Below, one piece after another: positions 5,076-11,835 of a stretch of 12,209 bases of DNA. A model generated the notes under the pieces. The model was not told the origin of the DNA. It searched no databases and worked only from the letters and a program-made list of their open reading frames with translations. This stretch comes from Chloroflexota bacterium (GTDB lineage Bacteria > Chloroflexota > UBA4733). Location of the stretch: positions 1 through 12,209 of the forward strand of contig JANWJO010000222.1 of assembly GCA_025449435.1 (NCBI GenBank). Reading direction: 5' to 3'. Position 1 is the stretch's first letter, and each line of letters starts with the position of its first letter. Made by a program: the position numbers and the translations under genes.

Positions 5076-6979
5076 CACGCACTCCTCTGAATGGTCTCGG
5101 CCACGCGCCTTGCCAGTCGCTCATTGAACGTCAGGTTCGACTCGCCCAACGCCTTGGCGTGACGGCGAAACGCGGCGGGTTGATCGTCAAGTCCAATCAG
5201 CGTCCGCAACTCCTCGACACTGGCGCCAGCCTTCGCCGCCCCATTGAGCGCTTTCACCGTCTCCGGCTCGAACACCGTGCTGGCAAAGTCCCGCCAGGTC
5301 CCCGCCTTGCGGCGCTTGCCCACGAACGTCAAGAACGTCGCCACCTCGGCCGCTTTCTGTTGCGCGGTTGGCGCCGGTTGCGCTCCCGGCTTGGCTGGTG
5401 GCGTCCCTGGCTGCGCCGGTTGCCCGAGCGCCGGGAAGGTACTGGTTCCCGTCACGTCGTTACTACCTGGCGTTCCCGGTTTGGGTGCGCCTGGTGGCTT
5501 CTCAGTCTCGCCTGGTGTATCCAGCACCACACCGGCGATGGCATGGGCGCCCTCTTTGGTGCCCAGTTCGAGGTCCGGTTCAAACAGGATGTTGTTGCCG
5601 ACCGTGAAGATGCGCCCAATGTTCGGCGGGATGCCGCCATCTTCCTCAACAATCTGAGCGATAGACTTCTGGCCGGAACGTATCTCAATCTCGCGGGCTT
5701 GCGCCTGCGCGAGCTGATCTTCCTCGTCACCCTCATCGATGAACGCTGCCTGGAGGTCGGTAGCGCCAAAGTCCTGCCAGATGATCGGGTTCAGAATTTC
5801 ATCGCACAACCAGCGCGTGAGCGGCCCTACCGCCTTGCGCTTCTGGATGGCCGTCTGTTCCTCGCTGTACCCCTTGCCACCCAGGCCCTGCCCACGCGGC
5901 GAGAAACCGAGCTGCTGTGGCGTCACGTCCATCGCCAGCGCCGTCAAGGTCACCAACCACTGGGCATAGGCCTCATTGAATTCGAAGGTTTTGAAGGCGT
6001 GGAATGTCGTGCCATTAGGCACCCACTGGAGCTTATGCAGTTGCCGCGTGTCACCGGCCATCACGCCATCCCACCACACGCGCAGTTGGGTCAGTTGCTC
6101 CTCAGAGGTGGTTGGCGGTGCTACGGCAACACCTTCGGGCAGCGTGCCATCGGTGAAGTAGTCCATTCGGGCGCGGCCATAGCGCAACGCCTCGTTGACG
6201 TGCCAGACGAACTGTTCGACCGCTCCAATGCCGTAGGCTAGGTCCAGTTGCGGGTTTTGCACTGCGTACAGCAGTTCTTGCGTGGTAAAGCTGTCACGCG
6301 CCATCCCATACAGGTACTGCTGATAGGCTGGGTCAGGCGGCAGCGGCGTATCGCCTTGGATACTCAGCAACACCTTGATGGTGGCGCCATCGAGCAGGCG
6401 CAGGCCGATTAGTTTGCCGCCAAAGTTGCGCCAGCGGTACACAGCCACCGCATCAAGCGTGAAGTGGTCCACCAGGAGCCGGCGCAACCACGTCTGCCAG
6501 GTGTGCGTCCCGTCAGGCTTCCCAAAGAACGCGCGGAGTTCGGCAATGGTGGATTGCTGCGCCGTCGTGATCTGGCGCGCCTTTTTGCGGTCGGTGTCCC
6601 GCGCAATGATGTCAAAGCGCAAACTACACAGTTCGTCACAGCGTATCTTGATGGCCTTACCGAGCAGGTCATAGGTGCGAACCAACTGGCGCAACGTCTC
6701 AAAGGAAACCTGTTTTTGGGAACTCGGGACACTGGGCAAGTTTTGTGACGGCATGTACGCCGTCTGCCGTGGCTGGCCGCTCGTATCCAGCGGGGTCGGT
6801 ACTGGCGGGATGCCAGGCCCCAGTTGCACATTGGGGCCGGCAAAGTCACGGTTGAAGGCGAGCATCTGCGCCTCGTTGGTGAGCGAGCGCGTGGTCGGGC
6901 CGGAGGTCGGGTTATAGCCGGCCTTGCCGATGCTACTGCCGCGCAACTGCCAGGCTTGGATGCGGTCGAGCACGCCCAT
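5075..6979 (-). CDS. Portal protein
   Basis: A 634-residue phage portal, the dodecameric ring at one head vertex through which DNA is packaged and ejected. The N-terminal 90 residues are a Pro/Gly-rich arm. The portal core runs from about 92 to 465: LRQLVRTYDLLGKAIKIRCD, WLVDHF-type helix, LDGATIKVLL, the aromatic-rich PAYQQYLYGMARDSF, LAYGIGAVEQFVWHV, and the late segment LTALAMDVTPQQLGFSPRGQ that is characteristic of this portal type. A Pro/Gly/Thr linker (about 487-540) leads to a basic C-terminal region (VGKRRKAGTWRDFASTVF) also seen at the end of related portals. ATG at 6979 shares its A with the terminase stop (TAATG) and has no Shine-Dalgarno sequence, so translation is probably coupled to TerL. 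It is longer than the common 400-500 residues because of both extensions. Confidence 0.88.
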   Translation of the reverse strand: MGVLDRIQAWQLRGSSIGKAGYNPTSGPTTRSLTNEAQMLAFNRDFAGPNVQLGPGIPPVPTPLDTSGQPRQTAYMPSQNLPSVPSSQKQVSFETLRQLVRTYDLLGKAIKIRCDELCSLRFDIIARDTDRKKARQITTAQQSTIAELRAFFGKPDGTHTWQTWLRRLLVDHFTLDAVAVYRWRNFGGKLIGLRLLDGATIKVLLSIQGDTPLPPDPAYQQYLYGMARDSFTTQELLYAVQNPQLDLAYGIGAVEQFVWHVNEALRYGRARMDYFTDGTLPEGVAVAPPTTSEEQLTQLRVWWDGVMAGDTRQLHKLQWVPNGTTFHAFKTFEFNEAYAQWLVTLTALAMDVTPQQLGFSPRGQGLGGKGYSEEQTAIQKRKAVGPLTRWLCDEILNPIIWQDFGATDLQAAFIDEGDEEDQLAQAQAREIEIRSGQKSIAQIVEEDGGIPPNIGRIFTVGNNILFEPDLELGTKEGAHAIAGVVLDTPGETEKPPGAPKPGTPGSNDVTGTSTFPALGQPAQPGTPPAKPGAQPAPTAQQKAAEVATFLTFVGKRRKAGTWRDFASTVFEPETVKALNGAAKAGASVEELRTLIGLDDQPAAFRRHAKALGESNLTFNERLARRVAETIQRSA

Positions 6980-8250
6980 TAGGCGATGGCTTTCGGTCGG
7001 GCAAAGGCCCCCAAGAAAGCGTCGGTAGTGCCGCGATGGGTGCCCTTATGCACCGCTAGCGCCAGCGCGCACACGCAGTCATCGTGCATACCCGGCGGCG
7101 CCGCGTAATGGACACCAGTGCGACTATACACGTACTCGTACGACTCCAACTCGTTGACTAACTCGCCATCGGGGAAGGTCACGCGCCGTTGCTGGATAGC
7201 CACGGCGAGCCCCTCCATCAACTGCTGCTTGCTTGCTGCCGAGAACTTGAAACCCTCGAAGCTACCGCCGCGTTTCTGCAATGCCTCCAACACTGGGTCG
7301 CCAACACCGGTTGAGTCCACTAGTGCCGGCACAGAAGGGGCAAGCGTAAAGATGCGGTCGATGGTCGTTTCCCACGGTGCTTGCCATCGCTCGAACTGAC
7401 AGACGTGGCTAGCGCTATCGAGCGCGATACCCACCGTCCAGTCAGTAGACTTGGCTAGGTCCCATCCCCAGTTGCGCGGCGCGCCGCTGGATAACTCGCC
7501 AATGCAGGCACGGATGGCGGCGATGCCGAACGGGTTGCCGCCATCATCTGACGGGATGGCCTCATAGAGTTCCTGGAACACCGCTTCTGGGAGTTTGCTG
7601 CGTGCGTCCTCGATTTCATCCGCGCTGAGGATGCCCGCTGCGATGGCGTCGGCCGCCGTGATGCGTGCGTAGTGCATATCGGGCTCGCCAGCTTCGGCGC
7701 GTCTCGCCAGTCGGTACGCCCAGTTGCGCCGCCCTTTGACGTTGCCGATGATGCGGATGGGGCCACGCGTCTTCGTCAGTGTGGTGCGTACAGCAATCCA
7801 GGATTCTTCCCGGCAGCGGCTGGCCTCATCAATGACTGCGCCGTACACGTCCTCACCGTAGAGCGAGTCAGGATTGTCGCCACCCTTGAACCAAATCACC
7901 GCGCCATTGAGTAGGGTAAGCGTGAGTTCGCTTTCGTTCGCCCTGTAGACCGTTTCTGGCAGCGCGCGCTTGAGACGCCGGAAAGCGATCTTGGCCTGCG
8001 CGTAAATCGGGCTCACCCACCAGAAGTTGCGACCAGCCCGTGACGCCATCGCCTGTTCGGCGATCCATATCAAGCAAGCGGTGGTTTTGCCCGCCTTGGT
8101 CGAGGCTTCGCAGATGCCGTAGCGTTCTGGACAGAACAGCGCGTCGAGTTGATACGGCGCTAGCCACGGCCGCTTATACGTCGCCCCCGTCGCTAGGGGT
8201 GTCGCTGTCGCCACGGTCGATCTGGATGGTGAACGTAAACGGCGCACCAT
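6979..8250 (-). CDS. Large terminase subunit (ATPase and nuclease)
   Basis: The DNA-packaging motor and headful or cos nuclease. Walker A is residues 49-57 (ASTKAGKTT), Walker B is 138-142 with D141-E142 (AVIDE), and the coupling motif is IIGNVKG at 167-173. The C-terminal RNase-H-like nuclease shows acidic D264 (GWDLAKSTDW), D312 (ALVDSTGVGD) and D390-D391 (MHDDCVCALALAV). At 423 residues it is of normal length and all motifs are intact. The ATG at 8250 gives a 77-nt overlap with the small terminase gene; a GTG at 8214 (residue 13) would shorten this to 41 nt and leave every motif. Neither has a convincing Shine-Dalgarno sequence (GGGGAAGG touches the ATG), so the start is uncertain. It ends in TAATG with the portal start. 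Confidence 0.92.
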   Translation of the reverse strand: MVRRLRSPSRSTVATATPLATGATYKRPWLAPYQLDALFCPERYGICEASTKAGKTTACLIWIAEQAMASRAGRNFWWVSPIYAQAKIAFRRLKRALPETVYRANESELTLTLLNGAVIWFKGGDNPDSLYGEDVYGAVIDEASRCREESWIAVRTTLTKTRGPIRIIGNVKGRRNWAYRLARRAEAGEPDMHYARITAADAIAAGILSADEIEDARSKLPEAVFQELYEAIPSDDGGNPFGIAAIRACIGELSSGAPRNWGWDLAKSTDWTVGIALDSASHVCQFERWQAPWETTIDRIFTLAPSVPALVDSTGVGDPVLEALQKRGGSFEGFKFSAASKQQLMEGLAVAIQQRRVTFPDGELVNELESYEYVYSRTGVHYAAPPGMHDDCVCALALAVHKGTHRGTTDAFLGAFARPKAIA

Positions 8251-8731
8251 CCTTCCCCGTCATTTCGGTCTTATCGGACCACTGGCCGAGGTCCTGCGCT
8301 GCTTGCTTTTCGAGTTGCCGGATTTCGGCCAGCGTCGCGGTATCCACCACGAATTCCTCACGCACAATAGGCTCGCGGCCATTGGCGATCTTGTACTGGC
8401 GCACAATCAAGCCCGTCTTACCACCAGCTGCAGCGGCGACGGAAGGATCATCCGCCCGTTCAGCGAGCACCTGATCGAGCTTTTCAGCGCGTCGCTTGTA
8501 GCGCAGGGCGCGGCCAGCAACGGTATTGATGCTTTCAGACTCAGTGCGCTTGATGGCGGTTTCAATGATGGCAGCAACGCGAGCGCGAAACTCTGGACGC
8601 AACTTCCAGCGCTCCAGGGTCCCCTTCGACACGCCAACGGCGGCTGCGATCTGCTCGTCAGTCAGCGTGTCCTCGGCCACCAACTGCGCCGCACGAGCAC
8701 GCGGATTAGGGCGGACTTTGCGCGGTGTCAT
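8174..8731 (-). CDS. Small terminase subunit
   Basis: A 185-residue DNA-recognition subunit that would bind the packaging site and hand DNA to TerL. Residues 14-60 form a helix-turn-helix (AQLVAEDTLTDEQIAAAVGV then SKGTLERWKLRPEFRARV), the phBC6A51-type head seen in many TerS. After a charged middle come VREEFVVDTATLAEIRQLEK and QAAQDLGQWSDKTEMT, a stretch typical of the family's oligomerisation part; the tail ends PFTFTIQIDRGDSDTPSDGG. ATG at 8731 directly follows an in-frame TAA, so it is the first possible ATG. Only a weak GAGAG lies upstream. The product is adjacent to and overlaps terL, as usual. Confidence 0.85.
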   Translation of the reverse strand: MTPRKVRPNPRARAAQLVAEDTLTDEQIAAAVGVSKGTLERWKLRPEFRARVAAIIETAIKRTESESINTVAGRALRYKRRAEKLDQVLAERADDPSVAAAAGGKTGLIVRQYKIANGREPIVREEFVVDTATLAEIRQLEKQAAQDLGQWSDKTEMTGKDGAPFTFTIQIDRGDSDTPSDGGDV

Positions 8732-8748
8732 TTAGTCGTGGCTCTCAA

Positions 8749-8766
8749 GCGGGCGTGGCTGCCCGC
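8749..8766. promoter_or_regulatory. Perfect 6-bp inverted repeat in the terS leader
   Basis: GCGGGC and GCCCGC flank a 6-nt loop; three more pairs (CAA/TTG) can form beyond a 2-nt bulge. It lies 18 nt upstream of terS and just before the weak GAGAG. No U-run follows, so it is not a terminator. It could be a translational hairpin or part of a protein-binding site. Confidence 0.4.
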
Positions 8767-8806
8767 ACTTGGGACGCACTCTACCACCAACTACGGCGCC
8801 GGAATA

Positions 8807-8822
8807 GTGGACTGGGGTGGAC
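8807..8822. repeat. GTGGAC direct repeats one helical turn apart upstream of terS
   Basis: GTGGAC occurs at 8807-8812 and again at 8817-8822, 10 bp apart, in the 115-bp spacer before terS. An 8-bp palindrome CGGCGCCG lies next to it at 8794-8801. Small terminases often bind short phased repeats near their own gene, so this is a candidate packaging or operator site. Short repeats can be chance; there is no direct evidence of binding. Confidence 0.3.
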
Positions 8823-8846
8823 AAGTGTATCAGTTTTCGCCGTTTT

Positions 8847-9494
8847 TCACCCACGTGCGGCGCTCCGTGCGTACAGCACCGCCACCAGTCTATCGAGCGC
8901 TCGGGACCGCTGGCGGTGTACCCCTGCCACGCTGGTACTGGTGCGCCGTGCCAGCCGCCGTGTCGAGACGCGCTGCACGATCTCGCCGAGCGTTTGGCGG
9001 TCCTCTGGGGCCATCGTGTTGATGATATCCATCACCGTGCCACACTCAATCACGATCTGGGTGGGGGTAGCGCTGGTGCTGGCCAGTAACTGACGCATCC
9101 GCGACAGGCGCAGTATCTGGGTACCCGTAGTGTCACTGTGGGAGAGGGGCGCTTCAGGCGACCGTGAGTAGATAGCGTCGGGCTCACCGCTCACCGGGTC
9201 GTGGGACGGTATCAGATGCCGGTGCTCGCGTTGATCGTCCAGCCCTGGGCCAGCAGTGTAGAGGTCGGCATCGGTGAAACTCGCCACGAGCAAGTGCGGC
9301 AGGCGCAGCGGGGGAAACGTCTCACCAGGCGCAGGGTCCAGGGTGGCGCAGCAGGTCGTCCACAGGTATTCCCGCACGATGGCGCGGGCGGAATGGCGCG
9401 CTGGCGGGTGTGGCGTCAGTGCGGGCTCAGCGGTCACGGGGGCTCGTATCGGCGATGGGGCCACGAATGGCGGCGACAGCGGAATTGCGCTCAA
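8847..9494 (-). CDS. Putative late-gene regulator with sigma-region-4-like HTH
   Basis: From TTG at 9494 this is a 215-residue protein. The first 45 residues are Pro/Ala-rich and low in structure. The C-terminal 45 (MAPEDRQTLGEIVQRVSTRR then LARRTSTSVAGVHRQRSRAL and DRLVAVLYAR) read like sigma-70 region 4 or a LuxR/ArpU-type helix-turn-helix: a helix, a turn, a recognition helix with ST-x-VAGVHRQRSRAL, then a closing helix. The middle (about 45-160) is unrecognised. It lies just before terS, where ArpU-like late regulators sit in many phages. The start is set by GGAGG five bases upstream; a TTG at 9506 in the same frame would lie across that site. Weak for identity, fair for DNA binding. A 115-nt spacer separates it from terS. 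Confidence 0.55.
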   Translation of the reverse strand: MSAIPLSPPFVAPSPIRAPVTAEPALTPHPPARHSARAIVREYLWTTCCATLDPAPGETFPPLRLPHLLVASFTDADLYTAGPGLDDQREHRHLIPSHDPVSGEPDAIYSRSPEAPLSHSDTTGTQILRLSRMRQLLASTSATPTQIVIECGTVMDIINTMAPEDRQTLGEIVQRVSTRRLARRTSTSVAGVHRQRSRALDRLVAVLYARSAARG

Positions 9495-9499
9495 AACAG

Positions 9500-9504
9500 C
9501 CTCC
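9500..9504 (-). promoter_or_regulatory. Start-deciding GGAGG of the regulator gene
   Basis: The mRNA reads TTGGAGGCTGTTTTG. GGAGG with a 5-nt spacer favours the second TTG (9494) over the in-frame TTG at 9506, which lies directly before the site. Confidence 0.65.
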
Positions 9505-9530
9505 AAATCTGCGGTAGGGGAAAGCGCCCA

Positions 9531-9556
9531 CGTTTTGGCGTTGCGCGCCGTTTTGG
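9531..9556. repeat. CGTTTTGG direct repeats in the leader of the regulator gene
   Basis: CGTTTTGG occurs at 9531-9538 and 9549-9556, 18 bp apart, within the 77-bp spacer before the TTG at 9494. Position in a leader makes an operator possible, for example for one of the upstream HTH proteins, but the repeat is short and nothing else supports it. No promoter with good -10 and -35 boxes was seen here. Confidence 0.25.
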
Positions 9557-9571
9557 GCCATCCTCGCGTTC

Positions 9572-9811
9572 CTAGCGTGCATCGGTGGCCCGTTCCTTGT
9601 CACGCGGCCACACGGCGCGGTCAATCAACGCCGTCGCCGCGTCGGGCTCGCAGCCCAGCAGCTCCAGCCAGCGCTTGCCGGTTGTACGCAGCCAGACACG
9701 CGAGCCGGTGCTATCGGCGGCGTGGTCAAGCGCGCCAGCGATGACGGCAGCCGCCAGGGCAGCATGGCCACCAATGGCACGGGCTTCAACGCGCGTGGTG
9801 GCGCTAGTCAC
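9572..9811 (-). CDS. Hypothetical 79-residue protein
   Basis: A small protein of unknown function. The first half is Ala-rich and helical (HAALAAAVIAGALDHAAD); the second half has the pattern VWLRTTGKRWLELLGCEPDA then LIDRAVWPRD. A W-L-...-W-x-LLG-x-P order like this occurs in small phage proteins I have seen described only as hypothetical. It starts at GTG 9811 in a GTGA overlap with the preceding stop and has no good Shine-Dalgarno sequence, so coupling is likely. One cysteine, no membrane segment. Real gene judged from tight packing and coherent frame. Confidence 0.6.
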   Translation of the reverse strand: MTSATTRVEARAIGGHAALAAAVIAGALDHAADSTGSRVWLRTTGKRWLELLGCEPDAATALIDRAVWPRDKERATDAR

Positions 9812-10059
9812 TGGTCGCCCCGCGCTTCATACGCATCGATAAGCGCGATCACAGCAGGGTCAGGATCAGCAGCATCTGGATCACGCTCAACTGAAAAACC
9901 GTGCTGGTGGATAGCTGCGCAGTACCAAGTTTCCGTGCGACCGCCATTCCAAACGCTGCCGCGGTACATCGGCGCATTGCACCAGGGGCAGAGGTCGGGC
10001 ATAGGCGATGCGTAGCGCCGACGCAGGTCAGCCAACGCGGCAGCGTTGATGGCCACCAT
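9808..10059 (-). CDS. Small zinc-finger-like hypothetical protein
   Basis: From ATG at 10059 this is 83 residues. A short N-terminal helix (AALADLRRRYASP) leads to CPWC, then 19 residues later Cys and shortly after His-x-His (WYCAAIHQHGF), a probable CxxC...C-x(3)-H zinc site. The tail is acidic then helical. It looks like a one-zinc ribbon with a Trp/Gly-rich loop. GTG at 10062 is also possible, but AGAGGA lies 7 nt before the ATG, and the ATG shares its A with the preceding TGA, as at the portal/zinc-ribbon junction. Role unknown; nucleic-acid or protein binding is a guess. It overlaps the downstream start as GTGA. Confidence 0.6.
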   Translation of the reverse strand: MVAINAAALADLRRRYASPMPDLCPWCNAPMYRGSVWNGGRTETWYCAAIHQHGFSVERDPDAADPDPAVIALIDAYEARGDQ

Positions 10060-10544
10060 CACGTTTTCCTCTCACACGCTTGTCGCACGGCGGGCTCGAC
10101 GATCAGCCGCGTGGGCTCGTTGAACAGCCGGTCAAGGCCACCATCCACGACCAGTTCGATCTGCAACGCCATCGGGCGGGAATATCTGGGGTGGTCCACG
10201 CTGGCATTGATGACCCTGAGCAGGGGATGGGTACGGCCCGGTCCAAGCGGCTGCTCCAGGTGGCAGTGATCCTGCAGTAGCCGCGCCATCGGAAGCAGCG
10301 CCTGGATGCTGTACAGCGGGAAGGCGTCGCCGTCCGGCAGTTCGCGCAGTAGGTCGTAGACAGCGACCCAGTGGGTGCAGTGACCAGTGTTGCTGAACCA
10401 GTACCAGCGATCAACAATGGCCTGCAAGAGCCACCCGAGCGATTCCGGCCAATCGCGTTGACGATAGCGATTCAGCGCATCAATCACCGCCTGCGTCCCT
10501 GCCACCTCGAATACGTCAGGCCGGTCTGCTGCTGGTGTGCTCAC
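10059..10544 (-). CDS. Hypothetical 161-residue protein
   Basis: Not recognised. The protein is rich in aromatic residues early (WPESLGWLL then DRWYWFSNTGHCTHWV) and has further His/Cys (LLQDHCHLEQPLG). The pattern from about residue 75 (LYSIQALLPMARLLQDH) is helical, and the final third (VDHPRYSRPMALQIELVVDG) looks beta-strand then helix. No signal peptide or transmembrane segment. It starts at GTG 10544 in a GTGA overlap with the XRE gene and has GAGAGG about 4 nt upstream, so the start is well supported. It belongs to the cluster of regulatory or unknown small genes before the terminase. Real gene likely; function open. Confidence 0.6.
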   Translation of the reverse strand: MSTPAADRPDVFEVAGTQAVIDALNRYRQRDWPESLGWLLQAIVDRWYWFSNTGHCTHWVAVYDLLRELPDGDAFPLYSIQALLPMARLLQDHCHLEQPLGPGRTHPLLRVINASVDHPRYSRPMALQIELVVDGGLDRLFNEPTRLIVEPAVRQACERKT

Positions 10545-11236
10545 GACGCCTCTCCCAACCCGCTGACCTCAACCACCTTGCTCCCCTGCCGTTTGCGGGT
10601 CCAGTCGAGCCACTGATCACAGACGCGGTGTATCGAGCGCCGCAGTTGCTCGACATCGGACGGCGGCGCGCCGAACTCATCAAGCGCCTGCTGAAGGTAG
10701 GCGATGGTGGGGTCAGTTGCCACCGGCGTACTGGACCGCGCCAAAAAGGCAAGCATCTCAGCACATTCTTGCTCGGTCAGGCTCATCATCTGGGCGTAGC
10801 CCGCGAACTTGGCCATACGGGCGAGACGGTCAGCCCACGAGGGGGAAGGCACGGGCATGGAGACTCCTTCAGCGAGTGGCGGTGATGGCACAGCGAGCAG
10901 CGCTGCCTGGCGACGTAGCCATGCTTTCGACGGTTCTGGGTCGGGCAAGGGAGCCGGGCGAGGGGCGCGCTCCTTGTAGGCGCGGGTTGCTGGCACGGTC
11001 GCCAGTAGCGCGGCGGTTTCTTCGTCCGTGCAGTCACAAGCGATAGCCACCGCCTGCAACACCGCCACGCTGGGCTGGCCGTAACCATACTCGTACGTTT
11101 CCAGTGAGGAACGCGCCCGTTGCGTTTTCTCCGCGAGCTGCCAGAGTTCCAGCTTGGCGCGCAGGCGGTACTGGCGCAGCAGCGGACCCCACGCACCTTT
11201 TTCCGACTTCTCAAGCAGTACGCGCTCAGTGCTCAC
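10541..11236 (-). CDS. XRE-type HTH protein with Pro-rich linker and shared C-terminal module
   Basis: From GTG at 11236 this is a 231-residue DNA-binding protein. Residues 16-82 are an XRE/Cro-type helix-turn-helix (WGPLLRQYRLRAKLELWQLA then LETYEYGYGQPSVAVLQAVA). Residues 90-132 are Pro-rich. Residues 152-218 (LTEQECAEMLAFLA, then DPTIAYLQQALDEFG and LRRSIHRVCDQWLDW) match the order of the C-terminal part of the upstream XRE protein. The start is set by GGGAGGG four bases before GTG and by the GTGA overlap; starting 30 nt earlier at 11266 is possible in frame but not supported by a site. It is probably a transcriptional regulator; target unknown. Two similar regulators in tandem suggest duplication. 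Confidence 0.72.
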   Translation of the reverse strand: MSTERVLLEKSEKGAWGPLLRQYRLRAKLELWQLAEKTQRARSSLETYEYGYGQPSVAVLQAVAIACDCTDEETAALLATVPATRAYKERAPRPAPLPDPEPSKAWLRRQAALLAVPSPPLAEGVSMPVPSPSWADRLARMAKFAGYAQMMSLTEQECAEMLAFLARSSTPVATDPTIAYLQQALDEFGAPPSDVEQLRRSIHRVCDQWLDWTRKRQGSKVVEVSGLGEAS

Positions 11237-11835
11237 TTGTCCCTCCCTTTCGTCCACTTGCTGCACACCACCTCAACGATGGCACGAAGATTGGCGCGGT
11301 CCTCAGGTGGGAGCGTGTCGTCAGTCAATGCCGCCACCAACGCCGCGATGGTGGTGTCATCGCCACCGAGTTTCTGGAGCGACGGCGGCAGATAGCCAGC
11401 GAGCGCCATGAACTGGTCAGCCTCCTGAGCGCTCAGCCGGAGTCCACAAGCCAGTGCTGCTGTAATCTGGCGGCTGGGGTAGGAGCGGTCGCCACTTTCC
11501 AGTCGCGTCACGTAGCTGTGATTGATGCCAGCGGTACGCGCCAGTTCCCAGCGTGAGAGGTTGGCGCGCAATCGCCACCGGCCCAGAACGGCGCCGAACG
11601 ATCCAGGCGGGGCGGGGGCAGCGTGCAAGCGCTGGACACTCAGCCCTCTCGCTTGCTGCACACCGAGCGCTTTGGCTTTGTCCCGTACGACACCGGGCGC
11701 GCGCTGGAAGAGGACACCCAGGCGCGTGGGGCCATCCGTCGTGTAGCGCGTGCGCAGGGTGTCGAGTTCATCCGGCGTCCATGCGCGTTGCTGCTGGCGG
11801 GTGGACGTGGTGTAGGTGGCGGGAGTCTCGCTCAT
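11233..11835 (-). CDS. SANT/GcrA-like plus XRE double DNA-binding protein
   Basis: A 200-residue protein with two DNA-binding parts. Residues 17-59 (RAWTPDELDTLRTRYTTDGP then VVRDKAKALGV) fit the Myb/SANT or GcrA-like pattern W-T-x-x-E-x-x-x-L...R-x-KA-x-x-LG. Residues 79-138 are XRE: FGAVLGRWRLRANLSRWELA then TAGINHSYVTRLESGDRSYP. Residues 132-194 (LSAQEADQFMALAGYLPPSL, then DTTIAALVAAL and LRAIVEVVCSKW) form the module shared with the next gene. ATG at 11835 is in an ATGA overlap with the preceding stop and has GAGGGTGG upstream. Such a fusion could read two sites or bridge DNA. Regulator call is good; the SANT assignment is by pattern only. Confidence 0.72.
   Translation of the reverse strand: MSETPATYTTSTRQQQRAWTPDELDTLRTRYTTDGPTRLGVLFQRAPGVVRDKAKALGVQQARGLSVQRLHAAPAPPGSFGAVLGRWRLRANLSRWELARTAGINHSYVTRLESGDRSYPSRQITAALACGLRLSAQEADQFMALAGYLPPSLQKLGGDDTTIAALVAALTDDTLPPEDRANLRAIVEVVCSKWTKGRDK

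Noticed and set aside
4838..6241. Long + strand open frame (467 residues) opposite the portal gene
   Set aside because: It is Arg/Pro/Leu-rich, shows no domain, and lies fully antisense to a convincing portal and two other minus-strand genes. High G+C readily opens the opposite strand.
8732..8846. Promoter for terS in the 115-bp spacer
   Set aside because: TTG-type and TAT-type boxes occur, but not with a spacing near 17 bp; no convincing -10/-35 pair could be written.
8303..9022. + strand open frame of 239 residues opposite terS and the regulator gene
   Set aside because: No recognisable motif, composition of a shadow frame, and it crosses two supported minus-strand genes.
11237..11266. 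Upstream extension of the second XRE protein to 11266
   Set aside because: The region overlaps the upstream gene; GGGAGGG and a GTGA junction both point to GTG at 11236.
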